From assembly GCA_947044405.1 (NCBI GenBank), contig CAMRHE010000505.1, forward strand, positions 310,001 to 374,000: DNA of 64,000 nucleotides. The letters are read 5' to 3'. Below the pieces are notes generated by a model. That model was not told the origin of the DNA and did no database searches. It saw only the letters and a program-made list of their open reading frames with translations. The translations under genes and the position numbers were made by a program. This document shows, in pieces, positions 55,172-64,000 of the stretch; position 1 is the first letter of the stretch; every line of letters begins with the position of its first letter. The stretch comes from Leptodactylus fallax (Eukaryota; Chordata; Amphibia; Anura; Leptodactylidae).

Positions 55172-56255
55172 ATACTGTAGAGGTGGGTGAATTTCACAAG
55201 ATTCATTTCAGGTTCAGGTTTGGGTTGCTCCGGTCCCATATTTGTTTTGGGAATTTTTTTATTTTAAAACATAGTGTATGACACTGTCAGGACTCCTAGG
55301 ACTATATAAAACATAGTGTATGACACTGTCAGGACTCCTAGAACTATATATCTATAATACATAGTGTATGACACTGTCAGGACTCCTAGGACTATATAAA
55401 ACATAGTGTATGACACTGTCAGGACTCCTAGGACTATATATCTATAATACATAGTGTATGACACTGTCAGGACTCCTAGGACTATATATCTATAAAACAT
55501 AGTGTATGACCCTGTCAGGCCTCCTAGGACTATATATCTATAATACATAGTGTATGACACTGTCAGGACTCCTAGGACTATATATCTATAATACATAGTG
55601 TATGACACTGTCAGGGCTCTTAGGTCTATATATCTATAATACATAGTGTATGACACTGTGTGCACTCCTAGGACTATATACAGTATCTATAAAACATAGT
55701 GTTTGACACTGTCAGGACTCCTAGGACTATATATCTGTAAAACATAGTGTATGATACTGTCAGGACTCCTAGGACTATATGTCTATAATACATAGTGTAT
55801 GACACTGTCAGGGCTCCTAGGACTACATATCTATAAAGCATAGTGTATGACACTGTCAGGGCTCCTAGGACTATATATCTATAAAACATAGTGTATGACA
55901 CTGTCAGGGCTCCTAGGAACCTATCAACAAAAAATAGTGTAGAACACTATTAGGGCTCCTAGGAACTTATCTATAAAGTGTAGAATTTTTCGCTCTCTAA
56001 GGCAAACACAGTCAAAGTTAAGTGAACATGACACATATGTCTATCGAGAAATGGATAGTGATCAGTGTATATAAACTCGAAGTATAACTGTACACTGCGC
56101 TGACACTCGCTTTTAAACATTTTAACATTTACAACTCCAAAAATTGCCTTTTTGGGGTGAAAATGTCCTTGATTATGGTTTTTTAGACATAGATGGAGGT
56201 TATATTGCAAAAAGCAATGGTTCTATAGACAAATTAGCCTATTTTGATGACTTGT
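55172..56255 (+). repeat. CTCCTAGGA dispersed repeat, copy 4, with 48-bp array
   Basis: It opens 'AGAGGTGGGTGAATTTCAC', then about 14 units of the 48-bp repeat, some shortened to about 38 bp by loss of TATCTATAAT. It ends with the CTCTCTAAGGCAAACACAG and AAAAAGCAATGGTTCTATAG tail (55985-56255). The minus-strand open frames here (55264-55665, 55674-55901) are repeat artefacts. Confidence 0.85.
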
Positions 56256-56520
56256 AAGTAGAGATTTGTGTATCTCTCAAGATTGTTTTTTGGGTTTAGG
56301 TCGAAAAAGTTTGGTACGAGCCACACCTTTAAATGGTTTAAAACATAGTGTAGAACACTATTAGGGATCTTAGGAATACATTTATAAAACATAGTATAGA
56401 ATACTCTTAGGGCTCCTAGGAACCTATTTATAAAACATAGTGTAGAATACTCTTTGGGATCCTAGGAATCTATTTATAAAACCTAGTGCACAGCATTCTT
56501 AGGGCTCCTAGGAATCTGAT
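56256..56520 (+). repeat. CTCCTAGGA dispersed repeat, copy 5
   Basis: A fifth copy, head-to-tail with copy 4: GTAGAGATTTGTGTATCTC, the AAAGTTTGGTACGAGCC block, then four units with AACATAGTGTAGAATACTC. It ends without the long tail. Confidence 0.75.
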
Positions 56521-56879
56521 GGCTCACAGACAATTGTAGTCAATAGGTTCAATAAGTGTAAGAAATTAACAAAGTTAAAACATAACTTTTAACGATACAA
56601 AATAATAACAAACATATTTTTGGGGGTTTTAGATAAAACAAATTAAAATAGGAGAGAGAGTGGACAAAAAAGGGACCTCAATTCATGCCTTAGCGATATG
56701 GACCGCAACGAAAGCAGGCAGAACTAAAATAATTCCCTATATGCAAACTAATTTTCCTACTCAAAGTGATGAGGGTTATTCAAATCTCAAATGCACAAAT
56801 AATCACTGGTACGCTGCACATAAACACAGACAGAGAATCAGAATCAAGCTCTGAGGCTACTGGCCTAACGCCACGCCAA
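56521..56879. other. Unassigned gap
   Basis: A-rich sequence. The block GTTAAAACATAACTTTTAACGATACAAA resembles CTAAAACTTAACTTTTAATG at 150-170, which hints at a shared repeat edge. No gene. Confidence 0.35.
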
Positions 56880-59650
56880 CAGTGCTCGGAATCTCAAGGC
56901 AGCCCAGACTAGTGCACAGAGAGAGACTAACCCTCCTTAGCTGTCCTAAATAGTGACCCTACTCGTTTCTTTTTATGTCAAAAATTCATCAGGGGTCATA
57001 ATGAAACATGCAGCACAAAGAGTGTTGCCAATGATAGTTTAAATCCAAGAAAAAATACATATGATATGTGGTGGTATAGCGTGACCGCTCTTGACGGCAG
57101 CGGTAACACCAGCACAGCTGATCCACCTTTTTATATATGAGGCTCCTCCCATACAGGGTAGCACTGATCCAACCAGTGAGAACGTCAGAGGAGGGGCCAG
57201 CAACCAATCCAACGTCCCAGCAAGGACCACGCCCCCCAGAAAGACATGGAGTAATACCCAAACACCAGCCCAACCAATCCCTATCCATCTGCACCCCCTC
57301 CACATCCGCCCAGAGGTTGGAACATAGGAGGCACGCAAAACACCGGCTGTATGAAGCCACACAAAGATCACAGGACCAAACCAGGCACCGCAATAACCTA
57401 ATACAATACAGGAAGACAGCTTGTTACCAAGGAAACCTGGGACGCCAGTAGAGGGCGTTCCCACAAACAAAAACATATATCCGATCAGATGACAACACTC
57501 GGTGAGTAGGTAATTGGAATGAAAAAAACCTCTCACATCAGGCTACCACTAGGATATGTGAATGTATAGGGAGATAAATGGTAATACAGCCAAAAAGATA
57601 CCTAAAACCAAGATTAATGTATGAGAATATTAAGACTATAATACTCCCACCATCTGAACACTCCCACCAATGGATGATCCAAACACATATGTGGACTCCT
57701 CTTTGGCTCCAGGTAGCTATGTACTAATTTGCCTTTAAGATTTCTACCCCTACAGTAAGTAATCTGTGGACGTGATGGAATCCTATCGACGAGATCAGAA
57801 TCTGCCTGGAGGATCCTCCAGTGTGGTGTCAGGATTGAGGAGACCTCCCGATTTTTAGCATCAAACGTTCCTATAATATGAGTAAAGTGAGAGTTTTGTG
57901 ATCTCACCAAGAGTGAAGTTCTAGCTGTACCCCTTGTCTGTTTGAACGCTCTGAGGGAAAACCTCTGTCACTGAACCTCTCAGAAAGTTCCTCTGATTGC
58001 CTCAGAAAATCAGCCTCCCCGGAACAGTTTCTATGTACCCTCAAGAACTGCCCAATCAGAATCCCTTTCTTGAGGCTCAACAGATAGCAGGTCTCCCAGT
58101 GTAAAAAGTTATTAGTCGCCGTTTCCTTTCTGAAAACCGTCGTGTTCAAGGTACCATCCATCTGTATAAAACCCTTTAGGTCCAAAAATGAGAGTGTCCG
58201 TTCATGGATCTCTAATGTAAATTTAAGGCCCAGTTGGTTGTTGTTTAAAGCCATGACAAAGTCATGAAACTCCCCTTTTGTACCATGCCACAGTATCAAA
58301 ATCACAGCTGATATTCCTCCGCAAAGACCGTGGTTTCCTCCCACCAGCCGAGGTACAGATTAGCATACGTTGGGGCCACAGGGCTCCCCATCGCAGTACC
58401 CTTCAGCTGGTGGAAGGTCACCCCCTCAAACACAAAGATATTTCTAGGACAAACCTAAGTAGTCTGAGTACCAGGTAATTATGGAGTTGCATGTACATCC
58501 CTCTAGACCTCAAAAAGTATTCAGTGGCCAAGCGTCCTTGATCGCGGGGAATGGATGAATACAATGTCAAGGCTAGCCAGATACACCCCGTTATTAAAGG
58601 TAACTTCTTCCAGCTTATTTAAGACGTCCATAGTATCCCTCGTGTAAGAACTCAAACCCAACACGAATGGTCTCAAAATGGTATCTAAATAAACAATAAT
58701 ATTCTGGATGAGACTGTTGATACCGGATACTATTTGGTCGTCCCTTTAGTGGAGATAGTCCTTTGTGGATCTTTGGTAAGATATAGAATGAGGCCATAGT
58801 CTGGTGAACAGGTACAAGAAACTCCAATGCTTTCTTATCAAGCAACTCTTTGGAATGGGCCTCTATCACCATTTCCCTTAACTCCAATCTAAAGCTATTC
58901 AAAATGCTACTGGAGGTGCGGTCATAACATTGTCTATCACTAAGAGTGTTCATACAGATTTTAACATACTCCTCTCTATCCAGCACAACAGTATTCCTCC
59001 CTTTTTCCGAGGGTTTTATAACAATATTATATTCACTTTGCAGGGACAGGAGTGCCTGCATCTGAGAGGAGTTGAGATTATTGTATCTCCTGTTGTCCAA
59101 GTGGTCGTGCTGACTCCTCACCCAATTCATCCAGAGTCTCTAATCCCTCTAAATCGGATTCAGATAAACCTAGCTCCTCACAGCTATTCTTATTCATTTT
59201 TTTTTTTTTTAATTTTGACCATTTTAGCTTCCTCGCAAATAAATTTACATCTTTAATCCAGGTAAAGGAATCATATTTGTTAGATGGTACAAATGAGAGT
59301 CCTTTTGAAGCAGCGACATCTCTGCCTCAGTCAACACATGCCGGGATAAATTGATAATTTGTGACTGATCCTTCCTGGTGTTCATAATTCTCTCCTCCCT
59401 CTCAACAGATATTTGGAGATGGGAGGATTCTGGCCTAAAAAAATCAGTATTCGGACTGGCTCTCCCCCGGCCTCTTCTGGTACAAACTATAGTACTAGAT
59501 CTGAAACTGACCCCCATGTGGTCACCCTGTGTACTCAAGCACTGTTCAGAATCTGTCGTGTCACCTTCAGAAGAGGACGGCTCAGAGCCTCGAGATTGAA
59601 TATGTTGATATGACCTTTTTTCTCGAAATTCGGAAAGATCTCTTTGAAAT
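56880..59650 (-). mobile_element. Penelope-like element, decayed, GWWE lineage
   Basis: A long minus-strand PLE. Its 3' untranslated part (left) includes CCTGATGAATTTTTGAC. No GIY-YIG segment is recognisable, so the endonuclease part is deleted or decayed. Only the order of RT blocks identifies it. It belongs with the element at 61825-63190 by the motif ANLYLGWWEE. Confidence 0.8.
57904..59538 (-). pseudogene. PLE reverse transcriptase, broken
   Basis: Pieces in order on the minus strand: an N-terminal part (59538-59245, with INLSRHVLTEAEMSLLQK); the segment 59130-58615 with NIVIKPSEKGRNTVVLDRE and FYILPKIHKGLSPLKGRP (the PLE RT entry motif); a stop-ridden stretch with LKGTAMGSPVAPTYANLYL near 58400; and 58344-57904 with LWHGTKGEFHDFVMALNNN and TLSFLDLKG. 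Where a YIDD box should stand the text reads ISAVILIL, so the catalytic Asp pair is lost. Multiple frameshifts. Confidence 0.82.
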
Positions 59651-59874
59651 TGATAGTGTTTGCTTTCCTTAATGTGTGCATTAAAGAGGACCTTTCATGT
59701 CCTCATGTATATGCTGTTTTACATACCGCTAGAAAGCCGACGGTGCGCTGAATTCAGCGCACTGCTGGCTTTCCCAGTATGTGCCCTGGAGCTGGAGATA
59801 TCGGCGGTCGTAGTTTCACGGTTTACTGTCAGATGTGCTGTGAGGAACGCCCTCCCTGACAGTACTAGTCCATA
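59651..59874 (+). repeat. Dispersed repeat fragment
   Basis: ATTAAAGAGGACCTTTCATG followed by CTAGAAAGCCGACGGTGCGC and GAGCTGGAGATATCGGCGG; related to 44385-44600. Class unknown. Confidence 0.5.
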
Positions 59875-59960
59875 GATATTTTGTATCTAATCCAATCATG
59901 TGTGATACTGTCTGCTGAGCTGTGTATCTAATCCTATCATGTGTGATACAGTCTGCTGAT
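59875..59960 (+). repeat. NLR-intron tandem remnant (right part)
   Basis: Two ~45-bp units (TCTAATCCTATCATGTGTGA, TACTGTCTGCTGAGCTGTG) continuing the tract at 52641-52777 and running into the polypyrimidine tract of the LRR exon. Confidence 0.65.
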
Positions 59961-59994
59961 ACATCACTCACATCTCATCTTCTTATTCTTACAG

Positions 59995-60165
59995 TTTGGG
60001 TAGTAATCATCTACCAGACACTTCCTGCACCCAGTTGGCCTCTGTAATAAGGAATAACCAGTCCCTGAAGAGACTTGACCTGTCTGATAACAGTCTGTCT
60101 GGTCCTGACTTCAGTGACTTGATGGCCGCTCTGTCCAGTCCAGACTGCAGGATAGAGGAATTACA
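59995..60165 (+). CDS. LRR exon of an NLR gene (171 bp)
   Basis: The acceptor TTCTTATTCTTACAG and the donor TTACA|GTGAGT bound 171 bp, phase 2-2. It encodes LGSNHLPDTSCTQLASVIR, then NNQSLKRLDLSDNSLSGP and DFSDLMAALSSPDCRIEEL. Leucine and asparagine positions of both RI-type repeats are intact. It can be spliced from the NACHT exon ending at 48879 (phase 2), with an 11.1-kb intron, and onto the exon at 63246. Confidence 0.9.
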
Positions 60166-60866
60166 GTGAGTATAAGAGATGTGTACAGGATGAGACATGT
60201 GGGGGACAATTCACTATATAATGAGCCACCGTCAAACCACTATTCAAATAACATGCTCCATCTTTATAGGAGTTTCCCTTTTCCATTCCCCATAAAATAT
60301 AACTTTTATGAATTACTGTTAAGAATGTAACACTTGTGCTTAACGTGAATTAAAAACCCAGTATCTCTCACCCTAAAATTTCACAAGATTTCTTTGAACT
60401 CGAAAGATGGTCCACAAAAAGTGTCAGAAATGGAACAGGGGGTGGATTACAACAATCCGTCTCCTTTGTATCTATGCCGGATACAGCATCACCAAACCAA
60501 CAATTACAAGCAGTGACAATGACAACGTAACAGCAAACTAACACCAGCTCAGTAACTTACTTCAGTCATAGCTCACAGGCTCAGTTGCAAAAAATATCAG
60601 CACTCCAAGCCAGATCATACAGTAATGGACCACCGGATAGTATAGCATACCATTGATTTATTAATGAAATGTCAAAGAAAATACATTTCAGGTTTTAACA
60701 AGCAAACAAATCCCTTCTTCAGATCAGAAGACATGTAACAAGCTGGACAGACAGTGCAACACTGGGTAAAATAGCCCTTCTAAGTAATATATAAGTGGGT
60801 ATATAGGGATACGGATATTACCCTAGGTGAATGGTAGTAATATGGAGGATAAAGATATACTACCTA
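60166..60866. other. NLR intron with retroelement tail and shared 120-bp repeat
   Basis: 60600-60740 contains a minus-strand tail ('GATCTGAAGAAGGGATTTG' on the reverse strand) typical of PLE or LINE 3' ends. 60745-60866 is the inverse of 46189-46310. No exon seen. Confidence 0.5.
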
Positions 60867-61803
60867 CAGTGGGGAAAAAAAAGTATTTAGTCAGCCACCA
60901 ATTGTGCAAGTTCTCCCACTTATAAAGATGAGGCCGGCCTGTAATTGTCATCATAGGTAGACCTCAACTATGAGAGACAAAATGAGAAAACAAATCCAGA
61001 AAATCTCATTGTCTGATTTTTAAAGACTTTATTTGCAAATTATGGTGGAAAATAAGTATTTGGTCACCTACAAACAAGCAAGATTTCTGTCTCTCACAGA
61101 CCTGTAACAACTTCTTCTTTAAGAGGCTCCTCTGTCCTCCACTCATTACCTGTAGTAATGGCTCCTGTTTGACATTGTTATCAGTATAAAAAACTCCTGT
61201 CCACAACCACAAACAGTCACACTCCAAACTCCACTATGGTGAAGACCAAAGAGCTCTGGAAGGACCAGAAACAAAATGGTAGCCCTGCACCAGGCTGGGA
61301 AGACTGAATCTGCAATAGGCAAGCAGCTTGGTGTGAAGAAATCACCTGTGGGAGCAATAATTAGAAAATGGAAGACATACAAGACCACTGATAATCTCCC
61401 TCCAACTTTGGAGGGAGTTGAAAGTCCGTGTTGCCCAGCGACGGCCCCAAAACATCCCTGCTCTAGAGGAGATCTGCATGGAGGAATGGGCCGACATACC
61501 AGCAACAGTGTGTGCCAACCTTGTGAAGACTTACAGAAAACGTTTGACCTCTGTCATTGCCAACAAAGGATATAGAACAAAGTATTGAGATAAGTATTTG
61601 GTCAATAACAAAAGTTTATTTTACACCTTAATTTTCAAATAAATTCTTAAAAAAAATCAGACAATGATTTTCTGGATTAGTTTTCTCATTTTCTCTCTCA
61701 TAGTTGAGGTCTACCTATGATGACAATTACAGGCCGGCCTCATCTTTTTAAGTGGGAGAAATTGCACAATTGGTGGCTGACTAAATACTTTTTTTCCCCA
61801 CTG
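60867..61803 (+). mobile_element. Tc1-like deletion derivative (family 3, copy 2)
   Basis: Both ends match the element at 44605-46188 and are flanked by TA (60865-60866 and 61804-61805). The length is 937 bp. The transposase is cut after KTTDNLPP and rejoined at [11 protein letters not shown], which is [13 protein letters not shown] in the original frame. All three catalytic positions are lost, and only the N-terminal HTH (from 61276) and the last 60 residues remain. It is an internal-deletion, MITE-like product. Confidence 0.93.
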
Positions 61804-61824
61804 TATATTGAGATGCAGAAAGGC

Positions 61825-63190
61825 TGCTAATGGACAGAAGCACATGAGATCCTACCTAAGGATCCAACTACTGTATATCTGAAAGAACCTAATGATCTAT
61901 TAGTAAGAGCCAAGAGTGATAACTTAATTACAGATGATGAATACAAACTTTTTATACGCTAACAAAAGTGCATAAACAGAGAACACCAATACCAGGAAGA
62001 CCTAAAGCGTATATATAGACCGTATCCTGCAACCGTTTGTAGTGGCCTTACCCTCCTACTTGAAAGATACAAAGGATACCATAGGCCAAGTCCATGAGAT
62101 TGAGGTCGAAAGAGTCACCCTTCTAGAGAGTCTGGATGTCAGCGCACTTTATACTAACATTTGCCACGATTTAGGTATAGAAGAAACCAAGTACTTTCTT
62201 AACACAAGAGGCACACAATTCAGTGCACAGAATGATTTTGTCATAAAGTTATTATTTTTTGTACTCACTCACAATTGCTCTTTATTTATTTAGGTACAGT
62301 CTATAATCAGATAAATGGTACCGCAATGGGTACAAAATGCATGCCAACTTTTGCCAACCTCTTTTTAGGGTGGTGGGAAGACAGCGTAGTATTCTCTGAA
62401 GACCTATTGTGTTATACGCATCACATTTAATATTGGGGGCGTTACATAGATGATATCTTGATACTATGGAAGGGTGATAGATCCATCGTTGAAGATAAAA
62501 TTGCTTGGATGAACTGAGTTTTGAAGATGAGTGTAAGGAGCCATATCGCAGAATCCGTAAGAGGGGATACCCCAAGAAAACTTTACACCAAGCCTATAAA
62601 AGAGCAAAAATGAGAGATCCTACATATCGTATGCAGGAAAGATGAAAGACACCTAAAAATCAGATGTATAGGGGCAACGCAGTGGCTCAGTGGTTAGCAC
62701 TGCAGCCTTGTAGTGCAGGAGTCCTGGGTTTGAATCCTGACCTATATGGGACAGTGACTGACAATGTCTGTAAAGCGCTGTGGAATATGATGTCGCTATA
62801 CAAGTAAGCATAAAAAAAAAAAGTGTTCAGAGCTATGAAAAGATTCTGGCCATTACTTACCTCGAATCCCAATTTAAAAAAACTGTTATAGGTCAAGTAA
62901 CACGTACAAGAGAGGAAAAAAAATTAAAGTGATATGTTGGTCCACAGACACTTAGAAGAAAGAGCCACATACAGAGGAACATGGCCACAATCAAATATAA
63001 AGGGCTCGTGGCACGTGTAGCTTTTGTAAATATTTACCAATTACAAAGGAATTTATGAAACTGGTGAATGGGGATTGTATCGAAATTGAGCAATTTATTG
63101 TCTGCAAAAGCAGACGAGAGATTTACATAGTGCAATGTAGTTGCCCTAAGCTATATGTTGGTAAAACAACCCAACAACTTAGGAAAAAGA
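61825..63190 (+). mobile_element. Penelope-like element, decayed, with GIY-YIG
   Basis: RT and endonuclease pieces on the + strand. The LTKVHKQRTPIPGRP-type entry motif near 61950 is frameshifted. LDVSALYTNICHD lies at about 62130, GTAMGTKCMPTFANLFLGWWE at about 62310 and YIDDILILWKGDR at about 62445, with the catalytic pair intact. A SINE follows, then IYIVQCSCPKLYVGKTTQQL of the GIY-YIG domain at about 63120-63180. It stops there, and NLR intron sequence resumes with ACATGTGATACAGTCTGCTG. Stops and shifts throughout. Confidence 0.85.
62671..62822 (+). repeat. tRNA-derived SINE
   Basis: About 150 bp with an RNA polymerase III A box (TGGCTCAGTGG, 62682-62692) and a B box (GGTTTGAATCC, 62727-62737), 35 bp apart. 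A tRNA-unrelated body (GTAAAGCGCTGTGGAATATG) and an A-rich tail (62812-62822) follow. It is inserted in the PLE between the RT and endonuclease parts. I could not identify a clear target duplication. Confidence 0.85.
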
Positions 63191-63245
63191 CATGTGATAC
63201 AGTCTGCTGATACATCACTCACATTTCATCTTCTTATTCTTACAG

Positions 63246-63416
63246 TTTGTGTAATAATAATCTACCAGGCACTTCCTGCATCCAGTTGGACTCTGTAATA
63301 AGGAATAACCAGTCCCTGAAGAGACTTGACCTGTCTAAGAACCATCTGTCTGGTCCTCACTTCAGTGACTTGATGGCTGCTCTGTCCAGTCCAGCCTGCA
63401 GGATAGAGGAATTACA
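63246..63416 (+). CDS. LRR exon of an NLR gene (171 bp)
   Basis: The same acceptor and donor as the exon at 59995. 171 bp, phase 2-2, encoding LCNNNLPGTSCIQLDSVIR, then NNQSLKRLDLSKNHLSGP and HFSDLMAALSSPACRIEEL. It differs from the 59995 exon at a limited number of positions, several of them nonsynonymous and on the variable face (GSNH versus CNNN). Some 50 bp of upstream intron is also nearly identical. The gene continues beyond the window. Confidence 0.9.
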
Positions 63417-64000
63417 GTGAGTATAAGACAGTGATGGCGAACCTTTTAGAGAGTGCCCAAACTGCAACGCAAAACCCACTAAATTATCGCAAAGTGCCAA
63501 CACGGCAATTTAATCTTAAACTAAACAGGATCTGTTTTATATTGACCGTGTAATGTTATTACAGCCTGTCTGCTATAAAACAGATACTGTGATATAAATA
63601 GTGAAGGGCCCCCACACAGTACAATGCACTCCACAGTGGTCCCCACACAGTATTATATGCTTCACAGTGGTCCCCCCTCAGTATTATATGCTTCACAGTG
63701 GCCCCTGCACAGTATTATATGCTCCACTTTGGGCCCCCCCACATTATATGCTTCACAGTGGGCCCCCACACAGTAGTATATGCTTCACAGTGTCCCCCAC
63801 ACAGTAGTATATGTTTCACAGTGTCCCCCACACAGTATTAGATGCTTCAGTGTCCCCCACACACTATTAGATGCTTCAGTGTCCCCCATATAGTATTAGA
63901 TACTTCAGTGTCCCCTATACAGTATTAGATGCTTCAGTGTCCCCCACACAGTAGTATATGCTTCACAGTGTCCCCCACACAGTATTAGATGCTTCAGTGT
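63417..64000 (+). repeat. Dispersed repeat with ~32-bp tandem tail
   Basis: It opens CAGTGATGGCGAACCTTTTA, a start I associate with a common vertebrate dispersed repeat. From about 63610 it passes into a tandem of 29-33-bp units (CACACAGTATTATATGCTTC, CAGTGTCCCC) that continues to the end of the window. A 68-codon frame at 63601-63807 is repeat-derived. Confidence 0.75.

Noticed and set aside
57091..57451. Overlapping + frames at 57091-57451
   Set aside because: They are antisense to the 3' untranslated part of the PLE and have no motif.

Overview
The window looks like vertebrate, most probably frog (anuran), nuclear DNA. There are no bacterial-style operons, and genes appear only as short spliced exons with GT-AG borders. 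Nearly everything else is transposable elements or tandem repeats. Families present are Tc1-like transposons, Penelope-like elements (PLEs), L1/Tx1-like and L2/CR1-like LINEs, a Ty3/Gypsy element, an endogenous retrovirus, a tRNA-derived SINE, and AT-rich repeats of a kind I associate with frog genomes. The species assignment is inference.

Host-gene content is NLR (NACHT-LRR innate sensor) material. On the + strand there is a 171-bp LRR exon (24219-24389) and a terminal exon with a stop (25631-25718). A possible small N-terminal exon lies at 40594-40659, and a broken NACHT/winged-helix exon at 47841-48879. Two more 171-bp LRR exons lie at 59995-60165 and 63246-63416. All LRR exons are phase 2-2 and the NACHT exon ends in phase 2, so they can be spliced together. 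On the minus strand, a candidate first coding exon (22141-22177) and second coding exon (4169-4344) match in phase and would be separated by a 17.8-kb intron.

Region by region. 1-4.8 kb: intergenic DNA, a dead Tc1 element in a TA microsatellite, and the minus-strand exon. 4.8-21.6 kb: a 30-bp minisatellite of about 215 units, split by a PLE at 5968-7680 and by a young, apparently intact Gypsy element at 8230-16842. The Gypsy element has 1121-bp LTRs, a 4-bp target duplication and a 1674-codon gag-pol. The very long open frames across this array, on both strands, arise because the unit is a multiple of three and lacks stops. 22-26 kb: a 60-bp minisatellite, an L1-like RT scrap, and the 3' end of an NLR gene. 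27.4-30.2 kb: two Tc1 copies of one family side by side. 31.6-36.8 kb: a truncated endogenous retrovirus (minus strand) abutting a large foldback element. 37-44 kb: a decayed Tc1-like copy, an L1/Tx1 ORF1 remnant, a PLE tail, and two hairpin elements. 44.6-48.9 kb: a Tc1 element, then a truncated Tc1 fused directly to the middle of an NLR NACHT exon. 49.5-59.9 kb: a stack of insertions (TTAA-ended repeat, L2/CR1-like LINE, CTCCTAGGA repeat arrays, PLE) within what looks like one NLR intron. 60-64 kb: LRR exons alternating with a Tc1 deletion derivative and a PLE carrying a SINE.

The main biological picture is an NLR locus being inflated and broken by repeats. The strongest observation is a giant coding-compatible minisatellite, hit independently by two retroelements whose target duplications reconstruct the array exactly, lying inside what may be the first coding intron of an NLR-like gene. 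Family names, splice calls and element ages come from reading motifs by eye. No alignment or database search was run.
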